DNA of 64,000 bases from Dactylis glomerata (Eukaryota > Streptophyta > Magnoliopsida > Poales > Poaceae). The DNA lies in assembly GCA_007115705.1 (NCBI GenBank), contig QXEO01000152.1:2585870-2649869 (forward strand), read 5' to 3'. A program made the translations under genes and the position numbers. The notes under the pieces were generated by a model, which was given only the letters and a program-made list of their open reading frames with translations, was not told where the DNA came from and made no database searches. Below, in pieces: positions 32,042 through 42,835 of the stretch (position 1 is its first letter; the number at the start of each line of letters is the position of its first letter).

Positions 32042-32044
32042 TAG
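32042..32044 (+). promoter_or_regulatory. Conserved stop codon at the protease/RT junction (F copy)
   Basis: AAA TAG GAA AG: the frame is open before and after. Counterparts are TAA at 11223-11225 (D), TAG at 25522-25524 (E) and TAG at 56177-56179 (J), all minus strand and always after Pro-Lys and before Glu. Recoding by readthrough is an inference. Confidence 0.5.
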
Positions 32045-33364
32045 GAAAGTGCGCTCATCACCTTCCTGCGGGCAAACTCTGACATGTTCGTTTGGACTCC
32101 GTCAGATATGCCCGGTGTTTCCAGGGAGGTGATTGAGCACCACTTAGCCGTGTGCCCTCAGGCACACCCCATGAAGCAGAAGACCAGGAAGCAAGCACAA
32201 GAGAAACAAGACTTCATCATCCAAGAGATAGAGAAGCTGAAGAAGGCCAAGTTGATACGTGAGGTAGCCCACCACACTTGGATCGCCAATCCGGTGGTTG
32301 TCCCAAAGGCTAATGGAAGTGGGCGCCTCTGCGTGGACTTCACAAGTCTCAACAAAGCCTGTCCCAAGGATCCTTATCCACTCCTGATGATAGATCAAAT
32401 CGTTGACTCCACCGCCGGCTGTGACCTCCTTTGCTTCTTGGATGCCTTCTCCGGCTATCATCAAATGAAGATGGCAAGGGAGGACGAAAAGAAGACTGCC
32501 TTCATCACGCCCTGCGGCGTGTACTGCTACGTCTGTATGCCCTTCGGCCTGAAGAACGTAGGGGCCACGTTCCAGAGGCTCATGCGTAAGGCCTTGGGGG
32601 CTCAGATGGGAAGAAATGCGGAAGCCTACATCAACGACATCGTCGTCACGACTCGTGAGAGTCACACCTTCATCGAGGATTTGGAGGAAACCTTCGCCAA
32701 CCTGAGAAAGGTAAATATCAAGCTCAACCCCGTCAAGTGTGCCTTCGGCGTACCATCGGGAAAGTTGTTGAGGTTCCTCGTGTCTCATCGCGGGATAGAG
32801 GCAAACCCTGACAAAGTCAAGGCCATTGAAGAAATGCGTCCTCCGCGCAATCTCAAGGAAATGCAGCACCTCGCGGGATGCATGGCAGCCCTAGGGCGCT
32901 TCATCGCGAGGAGTGGAGAGAAGGCCTTACCCTTCTTCAAGCTCATGAAGTGCATTGGGAAGTTTGAGTGGACTCCGGAAGCTGACAAGGCCTTCGCCGA
33001 GCTGAAGAGGTATCTCACGAGCGCACCGATCATGGTTGCCCCAACATTCCGCGAGCCTTTGCTACTCTACATCACAGCAACTCTGAGAACTGCAAGCGCT
33101 GTCCTTGTCGTTGAGCGGGACGCCAAGGTAATCGCCAAAGAGGGAATCGATCCTCCTTGCCCGGGGGCTCCTCCTGAGGAAAAAGTAGCAGTTTCTTCTG
33201 TTCCACAAGAGGAGCTGCCCGCTGCAACTTCGCCGACCGAGCCGCTCTCACAGAGCGACGCTCCTGAACCTCACAAGGAGAAAACTCCTGAGGACACCGC
33301 CAAGGTGCAAAAACCCGTGTACTTCATCAGCACGGTACTACGCGATGCGCGGGAGCGATACACC
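32045..33364 (+). pseudogene. Element F reverse transcriptase and start of RNase H, cut by K
   Basis: One open frame from the stop at 32042 to the K insertion. RT motifs: GSGRLCVDFTSLNKACPKD, CFLDAFSGYHQMKM, MPFGLKNVGATFQRLM. The catalytic YVDD is changed to YIND (32627-32638), replacing a metal-binding Asp with Asn, so the enzyme should be inactive. The thumb reads VSHRGIEANPDKVKAIEEM, then LPFFKLMKCIGKFEWTPEA. A Pro/Glu/Ser-rich linker leads into RNase H (PVYFISTVLRDARERYT), where K interrupts the gene; it resumes at 42025. Confidence 0.85.
33360..33364 (+). repeat. Target-site duplication of K, left copy
   Basis: ACACC, repeated at 42025-42029. Joining the F sequence through a single copy gives the uninterrupted gene order seen in J. 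Confidence 0.85.
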
Positions 33365-35080
33365 TGCTGGTGCCAAGTTGACGTGGGAGCTTATTCTTCT
33401 TTAATCCCCGGCAACGGCGCCAGAAAAGAGCTTGATGCGGTACGGTGTTGATAGTTTTTCACCGTCCAGTTGGGAACCCCAAGAGGAAGGTATGATGAAT
33501 ATAGCAACAAGGTTTTCCCTCAATTAAGAAACCAAGGTTTATCGATCCAAAGGGGAAAAAGCCAATATGACTGAAGGTGATGCCCGCTAGCTTGCGACAG
33601 CTCCGGACAATTTAAAGGGCACCTCGTCCGAACTTTTCTTTGCGAGCGGCAACATGGAACCTGCACACAACACAACACAACCAAATACTTTGCTCCCAAC
33701 TTACGATGAGGTTGTCAATCTCACCGGTTTGCTGTAAACAAAGGAATGAGCGTATCGAGTGGAAAATAGTAATAGTATGCGAGTAAAGTAAACAGTGCTA
33801 GTAAAGTAAACAGGTGATGGCAATATGATGGAAAGAGGACCGGGGTCCACAGTTCACTAGTGGTGTCTCTCCATAAGATAAAATAATACATGCTGGGTAA
33901 ACAAATTACAGTTGGGCAATTGATAGAATAAAGACAACGTGCATATGATGAGAGGATCACTATGAGATTTACTCTGGGCATTACAACAAGATACATAGAC
34001 CGCCATCCAACTGCATCTATGACTAATAATCCACTTGTGGCGAATCAATCCGAGAACTCCACAAGTATTAAGTTGCGAACAACAGATAATTGCATTAAGC
34101 AAAGTGTGTAATGTAAACAAAGCATATGCCCTCAAGCATATGAATGTTGTTTTCCCCTAGTAGCAACAACACATCTACAATAGAAGTTTCTGTCAGTCCC
34201 CCAGATTAAATAGAGGCATGAACCCACTATCGAGCATAAATACCCCCTCTTGGAGTCATTAGCGACTACTCGGCCAAGATAGCTACTAACAATGGAGAGC
34301 ATGCAAGATCATAAACAACATAGAGATAACATAAGATAAAATTCAGTACTTCAACTCAATCATAACACCAATACTCATCGGATCCCAACAAACACAACAT
34401 GTATAATTACATAACGGTGATCTCAATCATATAAGGCAGCTCATGAGATCTAAACATGAAGCACATGCTGGAGAAGACAACCATCTAGCTACTTCTATGG
34501 ACCCATAGTCCAAGGTAGACTACTCACTCATCATGCCGGAGGCAAGCATGGCGATGAGAAGACCTCCGGTGGTGATTCCCCTCTCTGGCAGGGTGCCGGG
34601 AAGAGCTTCTGGACCCTCCCGATCTTCGGGTCGATGGCGGTGGCGGATCGCGATGTGTTCTGGAAAAGTGATCAGGTCTTTAGGTTTTTCCCGTCGGGGG
34701 GTCTTTATAGGCGAAGGGGCATCGTCAGGAGTGGACCGAGGCGGTCTCACACATAGTGGGTGCGGCCCAGCCCCTGGCCGCGCCGCCCTGTTGTGTGGGG
34801 CCCTCGTGGCCCCACTCCATCTCCTTTTCGGTTCTCTGGAAGCTTCGGTGAAATTCTGGGCGACTGGCTTTGGTTTCGTCCAATTCTGAGAATATTTCCT
34901 GTGTAACTTTTCTGAAACACAAAAACAGCAGAAAACAGGGAACTAGCACTGTGGTGACTTGTTAATAGGTTAGTTCCGGAAAATGCATAAAAGTGCCATG
35001 AAGTGTAACGAAACACTAAGCAAATGGTGTAAAAACAAGCATGGAGCATCAAAAATTATGGATACGTTTGAGACGTATCA
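33365..35080 (-). repeat. 3' LTR of element K, containing a fossil primer-binding site
   Basis: 1716 bp, the same length as the 5' LTR, from TGATACGTCTC at 35080 to ...CACCAGCA at 33365. An 18-base tRNA-Asp primer site lies inside it at 33405-33422. Without the last 68 bases the LTR would end at 33433 in ...GCATCA. Confidence 0.9.
33405..33422 (-). other. Fossil primer-binding site inside the 3' LTR of K
   Basis: Minus strand TGGCGCCGTTGCCGGGGA, complementary to the 3' end of plant tRNA-Asp. It lies 40 bases from the true LTR end. Confidence 0.8.
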
Positions 35081-35096
35081 GCATCCCCAAGATTAA
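35081..35096 (-). other. Polypurine tract of element K
   Basis: Minus strand TTAATCTTGGGGATGC directly before the LTR start. Confidence 0.7.
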
Positions 35097-38012
35097 CTCC
35101 TGCTCGTCCTCGAGTAGGTAAGTGATAACAAAAGAAATAATTTTTGAGGTGACATGCACCTACACAATCTTGATCATCTATGTAAGCGTTGTGCGCTGAG
35201 ATCTAAAGAACTTAAAACATGGGCATGAAAGATATAATCTTGATAGAAGAAACTTAGCAACCATGTTATAACATGAAAATTGACACAAACAAAAGATCAT
35301 GAAAATGAAACAATAAAAGTTAAACGTGTGTTCAAATCATAAGGAAAAACATACAAATGGTTTTCAGCTTGTCCTTCATGGAGAGCAAAACATAAATGCA
35401 TAGGACACCTTCAAGTTTAAGAGGGCGACTAGATACAAATAATTTGAGAGCAAGTGAAACCAACAATATGAATCAATCACTGAAAACTTTGGGACAATGC
35501 ACATTATACTAAGAATGACAACTATGCTCTTTAATGGTGCATAAAGATAGAAGGTGGTGACTCAATATAAAAGTAAAAGAAAGGCCCTTCGCAGAGGGAA
35601 GCAGTGATTGCAAGTTTTATAAACCTTCAAAAATTATGGTACTTACCGGCTTTGAGCTCTCATTGCCCCCATCATAAGCATCTTGATTGGTTAAAGTTAA
35701 TGCGAGCATAATTATGCTGCATATGCTTGACAAATCATAAGTTGAAAACCTCGTATCCCGTGAATACGAGTACCCAAACCTCATGCTACTTTACTTAGAG
35801 TCCCAAGCAAGGCTCTCGTCATTGTAAGTATATACGTATCATTGAGAACCGCCAACGGGGTACCTCCGTGCCCGATGACATGAAACAAGCCCACATCAAA
35901 ATGACAGGACAAGCAGACAATGAACACCTTGACATCTCTTTTATTTACCATTTGTATAGCTTTTTGTTTTGAGATGCGTCGTCGAATGTCCACTATGGGT
36001 ATGCTGCAAATTTCCACCATGAATTATGCATGGCTCAGATTGGCGGCCTAGGCATTTCTCTAACACATATACAAACTCCATGATCCTGCAAGATTCCCAA
36101 TTCATTTCACACCGTGAGTATCCATAAACAAATGATCACGATATCAACTCAAATAAGAAGTGCAATGTTGAAAGCTTGCCCCATAACGGCATGGTTGGGC
36201 TAGTCTCTAACTTACAACTTGCAAGCATAACAACTCAACATAAGATACCACAATGTCAAATTTTTAAGAATGAGAAAAATAAAGTGTGCCTTCCGGTTCG
36301 TGAGAGCTTTACTGACTAATTTTCGCATAACACTGGTAAGAGTTTAATTTGAAGAGTAGATAAAAGCAAGTCAAATGTACTTTGGAATAGCAAATTGCTA
36401 ATAGGTATGTATGGTGGACACAATGGCAAACTTGGTTTTTAGGAGTTGGATGCACGAGTAGAGCTCATACTCAGTACAAAACGAAGGCTAGCAAAAGACT
36501 GGGAGCGACCAACTAAGAGAGCAATAACGGCCATAATCATGCAAAGCGACAAAGCAAAATTAAAAGAAGCATAAGATGACATCAAAAGTCAAAAACTAAA
36601 TTATCATAGAGGCTATTGGCGACTTTGTAAGAGTCTAGCATGTGTGAGCATGCGCCAAGTCAACCCAAATAAAGCATCAAGGAGAAAACCAAAATAATGC
36701 TTCCAAATAATTAAAACAACGCAGGATTTTTTTCAAAGGCTCATTAAGCAATCTTAGTCATTTGAGACAAGTCATGCTACAGCAAAACCACTAAGCATGC
36801 TATCAAAAAGACATCAATCATGGCATGCAAAAGCCTAGGCCGCAGTCTACACAAGCTCCTTCTTGTACCACTTTTTTGCATAAAGCTTTTTCTCTTTTCC
36901 AACACCATTCAAACTTTTTATAAACACCTCTTTTGATGAAAACCAATATAGACCAGAGGCAAAAATACACCTTGATGAAAAGATATAACAAGATCTGAAT
37001 GCAAATCAAGGTGAAAATCGAAAGCTAAACGCAGTTCTAGAAAAAGAGAACACTCGTTGAAATTATAAGAATGAAAAACGGAGTGTTCTTGGCAAATGAA
37101 AAGCAAGGCAACTTCTCCAAAAGAAATTTGTTGGGGTCCAACCATTTATTGCAGCAACAAAACTAAACTAAACTGAAAACTAAAAACAACTGACGCTCCA
37201 AGAAAAATGCATAATGCATGAAGCAATAAAAATATAGTGTCTTGAAAGGTGACCTGATTTTTGCCGATGAAGAAGGGCTGCCTCGGGGGCATCCCCAAGC
37301 TTTGACGCTTGTACTTCTTGGATATTTCTTGGGGTGATGCATGGGCATCCCCAAGCCTGAGCTTTTTTCCATTCTTCAACTCATCTCATCACTCTCCGAT
37401 CCCTACACTTGAAAACTTCCTTCATACAAAATTAAACACAAATTTATTAGCAACATTAGTGTAAGCATAACATAGAATCAGCCCTTTTTGCTTCAGGTTT
37501 CAACCCAAAACCACCACATATAAAGTATATACTACTTTAGCAACTTCCCCAAAAGTTCCGTAATCAAAAGAACTAAAAAAGAAAGTGATAAAGCGGCAAA
37601 CACAAATATTGGCAGAAATCTGTCAAAACAGAACAGCTGACAAAGGTCGAATTTTTAGAGGGTTTTCTGTTGCTCAAATCAAAAAGTGTACAACTAATGA
37701 AAGTTTGGATATAACCTGGGGCATATGCACAAGAAATCGCAGGTCCAAAAGATATACAGAGAATTTTCACGAATTTTTACGGTAAAGCACCGAAAACTGT
37801 TTCAGGACAGCAACATCCCCAAATCTTACCTCGCTCAAATTAGAGGCTTCTCTTGGCACAAAAACGAAATAAAAAGGATAGGGAGAGGTCATTGTAGTAG
37901 TAATAACTTCCAAGACTCAAATAAAAGAAAAATAACTGAATGTAAAAACATTGGGTTATCTCCCAAGAGTACTTTTCTTTAACGCCTTTGAGCTAGCGCA
38001 GAAAATTGCGAA
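35097..38012 (-). other. Non-coding 3' half of the K internal region
   Basis: About 2.9 kb, AT-rich, between protease and polypurine tract, where autonomous relatives carry RT, RNase H and integrase. No RT, YVDD or DDE motif seen in any frame. GGGGATGC/GGCATCCCC motifs near 37285 and 37345 (CATCCCCAAGC) repeat the polypurine-tract core. Confidence 0.65.
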
Positions 38013-38735
38013 TCAAGTAACATCAAGTGATGAAGCATCAAGCTCATAATTTGCTCTAAGAATAAAGTCAAAAAGTAATTTCTTTCTCTTTCTAGGGAAG
38101 TGTTCCATACCTTTCTTGAGTGGGAATTGATATTTGATGGTACCTTCCCACATATCAATGATGGCACCTACAGTTCGAAGAAAAGGTCTTCCCAAAATAA
38201 TAGGACATGAAGCATTGCATTCAACATCCATGATAAGAAAATCAACGGGAACAAGGTTATTGTCAACCATAATAATAACATCATTAATTATTCCCAAAGG
38301 CTTCTTCTTAGCAACATCAGCAATAGGAACATCATAATAACACTTTTCAAGCGGTGGTAAATCAAGCATATCATAAATCTTTCTAGGCATAATAGAAATA
38401 CTAGCACCTAGATCACATAAAGCATGGCAATCAAAACCACTAACATGCATATCAATGATGAGTTCCCAACCATCTTCTAACTTCTTAGGAACATAAGCTT
38501 TTTGCTTCAACTTTTCATCCCTAATTTTCATAAGAGCATTGGTAATATGCTTAGTAAAAGCAACATTTAAAGAGCTAGCATTGGGAGTCAAAGCAAGCTT
38601 TTGTAGGAACAAAATAACTTCAGATATATTGCAGCCATCAAAAACATTAAAGGAAATAGAGCTATCATCTCCTACACTCCGAAAAAATTTAGCACTCTTT
38701 TGAGAAAAAGTTTTGGCAGTTTGACTTTTTAACAC
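38013..38735 (-). CDS. Element K protease domain frame
   Basis: About 240 codons. The retropepsin-like core is DCHALCDLGASISIMPRKIYD (active-site D-L-G, around 38430-38370), with a second block NASCPIILGRPFLRTVGAIID (around 38215-38155) giving the hydrophobic-hydrophobic-G flap-side motif. It ends in a Lys/Arg-rich tail. The frame overlaps the end of gag by 47 bases in another frame; the switch is at an A run (GTTAAAAAGTC near 38730), either a real frameshift site or one indel. Nothing that looks like RT follows. An active site of type D-L-G-A is usual in Athila-like gag-pro proteins. Confidence 0.75.
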   Translation of the reverse strand: MLKSQTAKTFSQKSAKFFRSVGDDSSISFNVFDGCNISEVILFLQKLALTPNASSLNVAFTKHITNALMKIRDEKLKQKAYVPKKLEDGWELIIDMHVSGFDCHALCDLGASISIMPRKIYDMLDLPPLEKCYYDVPIADVAKKKPLGIINDVIIMVDNNLVPVDFLIMDVECNASCPIILGRPFLRTVGAIIDMWEGTIKYQFPLKKGMEHFPRKRKKLLFDFILRANYELDASSLDVT

Positions 38736-40122
38736 AAGGAGTGGGAGTTTTCTCTACACCAATCAAAGTAAGAGGACTGCTAGCATTAGGAGCAACATCA
38801 TTAGAGGTAGTAATGGTACATACCTTCATCTTCCTAGCCATCTCATCTTCTCTTTCCCACCTGGCATGCAATTCTGCTAGCATCCTAACATTTTCATCAA
38901 TTCTAACTTGGATAGCATTACAAGTAGTAAAAGGATCAGGCTTAGCAGACATTTTGTTAACCAAAGAAGACTGCACATTAGACAAAGATGAAATATCGGT
39001 TTCAGCTTTGGAAACCTTAGCTTGTAACTCAGGAATAGCCTTGTTCAAATTTTCAAGTTGATGACTAATAGTCCTCAATAGAGCTGATTGCTCTTCCATA
39101 GTCTTGGTGAAAGCCCTGTTCTGCTCATATTGCACCTGCATAAAATTCTTGGTAGCCTTTTCAAGTTCAAAAATTCTTTCTTCACTAGGCATTTTAGGTC
39201 TACCAAGATAGCTATTATCACCATTAGAAGGAAACAGCCTATAGTTGTTACTAGCAAAATTGTTCCTATAAGCATTGTTGTTAAAATTATTATTTCTAAT
39301 GAAGTTCACATCAACATGCTCTTCTTGAGCAACCAAAGAGGGTAAAGGAACATTATTAGGATCAACATGAATTCTATCATTAGCAAGCATAGCCATAATG
39401 GTATCAATCTTATCACTCAAGGAAGAGGTTTCCTCAACAGAATTTACCTTCTTACCTTGTGGAGCTCTCTCGGTATGCCATTTGGAGTAATTTACCATCA
39501 TATTGTCGAGAAGCTTTGTTGTGGCGCCCAACGTAAGGGACATGAAAGTGCCTCCAGCAGCGGAATCAAGTAGGTTCCTTGAAGAAAAATTCAGTCCTGC
39601 ATAAAAAGTTTGAACAATCATCCAAATAGTCAGTCCATGAGTGGGACAATTCTTTATCATAGCTTTCATTCTTTCCCATGCTTGAGCAACATGTTCATTA
39701 TCAAACTTACTAAACTTCATAATATTGCTACACAAAGCTATAACCTTAGCAAGAGGATAGTATCTACCAATAAAAGCATCCTTACACTTAGCCCATGAAT
39801 CAATACTATTTTTAGGCAAAGACAGCAACCAATCCTTAACTTTTCCTCTCAAAGAAAAAGGAAACAACTTAAGCTTAATAATATCACTTTCAACATCCTT
39901 ATATTTCTGCATCTCACATAGCTCAACAAAATTGTTTAGATGAGCTGTAGCATCTTCAGTACTAGCACCAGAAAATTGCTCTTTCATAAAAAGGTTCAAC
40001 AAAGTAGGCTTAATCTCATAAAAGTTTGCAGCAGGAGCAGGTGGCGCAATAGGAGTGTAGATAAAATCACTATTATTCGTGCTAGTAAAGTCACACAACT
40101 TGGTGTTTTCAGGAGTAGCCAA
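38689..40122 (-). CDS. Element K gag
   Basis: About 477 codons with no internal stop, the longest clean frame of its type in the window. Start ATG at 40122 (MATPENTKLCDF), 160 bases after the primer site. The capsid core is Retrotrans_gag-like: NNFVELCEMQKYKDVESDI, LKLFPFSLRGKVKDWLLSLP, SWAKCKDAFIGRYYPL. An Asn-rich segment (FNNNAYRNNFASNNY) and a coiled-coil stretch follow (SALLRTISHQLENLNKAI). No CCHC knuckle recognised. The Athila-like features (SLRGKA.DWL, long Asn/Gln-rich tail) suggest the same parent as other gag-pro-only cereal elements, relying on pol enzymes supplied in trans. Confidence 0.85.
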   Translation of the reverse strand: MATPENTKLCDFTSTNNSDFIYTPIAPPAPAANFYEIKPTLLNLFMKEQFSGASTEDATAHLNNFVELCEMQKYKDVESDIIKLKLFPFSLRGKVKDWLLSLPKNSIDSWAKCKDAFIGRYYPLAKVIALCSNIMKFSKFDNEHVAQAWERMKAMIKNCPTHGLTIWMIVQTFYAGLNFSSRNLLDSAAGGTFMSLTLGATTKLLDNMMVNYSKWHTERAPQGKKVNSVEETSSLSDKIDTIMAMLANDRIHVDPNNVPLPSLVAQEEHVDVNFIRNNNFNNNAYRNNFASNNYRLFPSNGDNSYLGRPKMPSEERIFELEKATKNFMQVQYEQNRAFTKTMEEQSALLRTISHQLENLNKAIPELQAKVSKAETDISSLSNVQSSLVNKMSAKPDPFTTCNAIQVRIDENVRMLAELHARWEREDEMARKMKVCTITTSNDVAPNASSPLTLIGVEKTPTPCVKKSNCQNFFSKEC

Positions 40123-40280
40123 TCTAGCAAACTAAAAGCAGACAAGTAAAAATAACTACAAAGGATTCTAATTTTTTGGGTTTTTGATAAAACGATGCAA
40201 GTAAAAATAAAGTAAAGCAAAACAATAAACAAAGTAAAGGATGTGCATGCGAAAACTCCCCTCGCAGAAGTCTTCTTCCT

Positions 40281-40299
40281 CCTCCTGGCAACGGCACCA
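40281..40299 (-). other. Current primer-binding site of element K
   Basis: Minus strand TGGTGCCGTTGCCAGGAGG, nine bases (AGTCTTTTC) beyond the LTR end at 40309. It differs from the tRNA-Asp complement at a few positions, and its spacer resembles the AGCTCTTTTC before the fossil site. Confidence 0.75.
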
Positions 40300-40308
40300 G
40301 AAAAGACT

Positions 40309-42024
40309 TGCTGGTGCCAAGTTGACGTGGGAGCTTATTCTTCTTTAATCCCCGGCAACGGCGCCAGAAAAGAGCTTGATGCGGCACGGTGTTGATAGTT
40401 TTTCACCGTCCAGTTGGGAACCCCAGGAGGAAGGTATGATGAATATAGCAGCAAGGTTTTCCCTCAGTTAAGAAACCAAGGTTTATCGATCCAAAGGGGA
40501 AAAAGCCAATACGACTGAAGGTGTTGCCCGCTAGCTTGCGACAGCTCCAGACAATTTATAGGGCACCTTGTCTGAGCTTTTCTTTGCGAGCGGCAACGTG
40601 GAACCTGCACACAACACAACCAAATACTTTGCTCCCAACTTACGATGAGGTTGTCAATCTCACCGGTTTGCTGTAAACAAAGGAATGAGCGTATCTAGTG
40701 GAAAATAGTAATAGTATGCGAGGAAAGTAAACAGTGCTAGTAAAGTAAACAGGTGCTAGCAATATGATGGAAATAGGACCGGGGTCCACAGTTCACTAGT
40801 GGTGTCTCTCCATAAGATAAAATAATACATGCTGGGTAAACAAATTACAGTTGGGCAATTGATAGAATAAAGACAACGTGCATATGATGAGAGGATCACT
40901 ATGAGATTTACTCTGGGCATTACAACAAGATACATAGACCGCCATCCAACTGCATCTATGACTAATAATCCACTTGTGGCGAATCAATCCGAGAACTCCA
41001 CAAGTATTAAGTTGCAAACAACAGATAATTGCATTAAGCAAAGTGTGTAATGTAAACAAAACATATGCCCTCGAGCATATGAATATTGTTTTCCCCCTAG
41101 TAGCAATAGCACATCTACAACCTTAGAGGTTTCTATCACTCCCCCAGATTAAATAGAGGCATGAACCCACTATCGAGCATAAATACCCCCTCTTGGAGTC
41201 ACTAGCAACTACTCGGCCAAGATAGCTACTAACAATGGAGAGCATGCAAGATCATAAACAACATAGAGATAACATAAGATAAAATTCAGTACTTCAACTC
41301 AATCATAACACCAATACTCATCGGATCCCAACAAACACAACATGTAGAATTACATAACGGTGATCTCAATCATGTAAGGCAGCTCATGAGATCTAAACAT
41401 GAAGCACATGGTGGAGAAGACAACCATCTAGCTACTGCTATGGACCCATAGTCCAAGGTAGACTACTCACTCATCGCGCCGGAGGAAAGCATGGCGATGA
41501 AGAAGACCTCCGGTGGTGATTCCCCTCTCCGGCAGGGTGCCGGGAAGAGATTCTGGACCCTCCCAATCTTCGGGTCGACGGCGGCGGTGGATCACGATGT
41601 GTTCTGGAAAAGTGATCAGGTCTTTAGGTTTTTCCCGTCGGGGGGTCTTTATAGGCGAAGGGGCATCATCAGGAGTGGACCGAGGCGGTCTCACACATAG
41701 GGGGCGCGGCCCAGCCCCTGGCCGCGCCGCCCTGTTGTGGGGGGCCCTCGTGGCCCCACTCCGTCTCCTCTTTGGTTCTCTGTAAGCTTCGGTGAAATTC
41801 TGGGTGACTGGCTTTGGTTTCGTCCAATTTCGAGAATATTTCCTGTGTAACTTTTCTGAAACACAAAAATAGCAGAAAACAGGGAACTGGCACTGTGGCG
41901 AGTTGTTAATAGGTTAGTTCCGGAAAATGCATAAAAGTGCCACGAAGTGTAACGAAACACTAAGCAAGTGGTGTAAAAACAAGCATGGAGCATCAAAAAT
42001 TATGGATACGTTTGAGACGTATCA
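40309..42024 (-). repeat. 5' LTR of element K, containing a fossil primer-binding site
   Basis: 1716 bp, collinear with 33365-35080 over its whole length; differences are scattered and mostly transitions. Includes the tRNA-Asp type site at 40349-40366. Confidence 0.9.
40349..40366 (-). other. Fossil primer-binding site inside the 5' LTR of K
   Basis: Minus strand TGGCGCCGTTGCCGGGGA (tRNA-Asp complement), 68 bases upstream of the current site; both share the (AG)TCTTTTC-TGG context. Confidence 0.8.
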
Positions 42025-42029
42025 ACACC
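42025..42029 (+). repeat. Target-site duplication of K, right copy
   Basis: ACACC, directly after the K LTR start and before ATGCAGCAAAAGC of the F RNase H gene. Confidence 0.85.
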
Positions 42030-42835
42030 ATGCAGCAAAAGCTGCTCTACACTCTGCTGATCACTTCAAGGAAACTACGACATTACTTCCAGGGTCACCC
42101 GATCAAGGTGGTCACTAATCGGCCCCTAGAGACCATTCTACGCAACCCAAACGTCACCGGGCGGGTGGCAGAGTGGGCCGTGGAGCTTCAGCCCTTCCAG
42201 ATCTCCTTCGAAACCACCAAGGTGATCAAGAGCAAAGCATTGGATGAGTTCGCAGCCGAATGGACTGATCCATTTGCCGACAAGCCTCCAGAGGTAGAAT
42301 CAATGCTTCCGGGAGGGGAAGCCCCAGGCCTCTAGGTCGTGCACTTCGACGGCGCCTTCAACCTTCCCGGCGCGGGGGCTAGAGCCGTCCTTACCTCTCC
42401 CTATGGGGACAAGCTCTTCTACACTGTCCAGCTCTGCTTTAAACTAGAGCACAAGGTCTCCAACAATATCGCGGAATATGAAAGACTACTCACCGGCCTA
42501 AGGGCAGCGAATGCTTTGGGCATCAAGTGTCTCATCGTCTAGGGAGATTCACAGCTGGTCGTGAACTTCTCAAACAAGAGCTACAATCCAAAGGATGAGC
42601 ACATGGCAGCTTATCTTGAGGAGGATCAAAAGATGGAAAAACGTTCCAAGGGTTGGAGCTGAAGCACATTCCAAGAGGAGAAAATGTGGAAGCAGACGAA
42701 ATCACCAAGCGCGCCTCTCATTGCCTGGCACAACCTGCCAGCGTCTTTGAGGAGCGCCTGCCTCGCCACCGCTTCTCCAACATCGATAGGATCCGACCCT
42801 CCGCCTGCCTCGCCACCGCCACCGGAGCAAGGGCT
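42030..42835 (+). pseudogene. Element F RNase H remainder and second (archaeal-type) RNase H
   Basis: Resumes RNase H as MQQKLLYTLLITSRKLRHYF and GHPIKVVTNRPLETIL. A TAG at 42333-42335 (PGL*VVHFDG, where J reads Trp) precedes the second RNase H: HFDGAFNLPGAGARAVLTS, then EHKVSNNIAEYERLLTGLRA, and a stop (LIV*GDSQLVV) at 42540-42542. A frameshift/stop near 42655 precedes KHIPRGENVEADEITKRAS. The order is the same as in J and E. Confidence 0.8.

Larger units (their letters stand above)
33365..42024 (-). mobile_element. Element K: complete non-autonomous LTR retrotransposon (gag + protease only)
   Basis: 8660 bp between ACACC duplications. Minus-strand order: 5' LTR (42024-40309), primer site, gag, protease, ~2.9 kb without coding signal, polypurine tract, 3' LTR (35080-33365). 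No RT, RNase H or integrase. LTR start TGATACGTCTCAAACG, AT-rich body and ~1.7-kb LTRs recall Triticeae Sabrina/Fatima-type elements; the family name is not certain. The gag is Athila/Tat-like. Confidence 0.9.

Noticed and set aside
33405..33422. Possible tRNA-Asp gene
   Set aside because: Only the 18 bases complementary to the tRNA 3' end are present; no D, anticodon or T arm. It is a primer-binding site.
37270..37360. CATCCCCAAGC repeats in K as a second LTR edge
   Set aside because: They resemble the polypurine tract core, but no LTR start (TGATACG) follows either of them.
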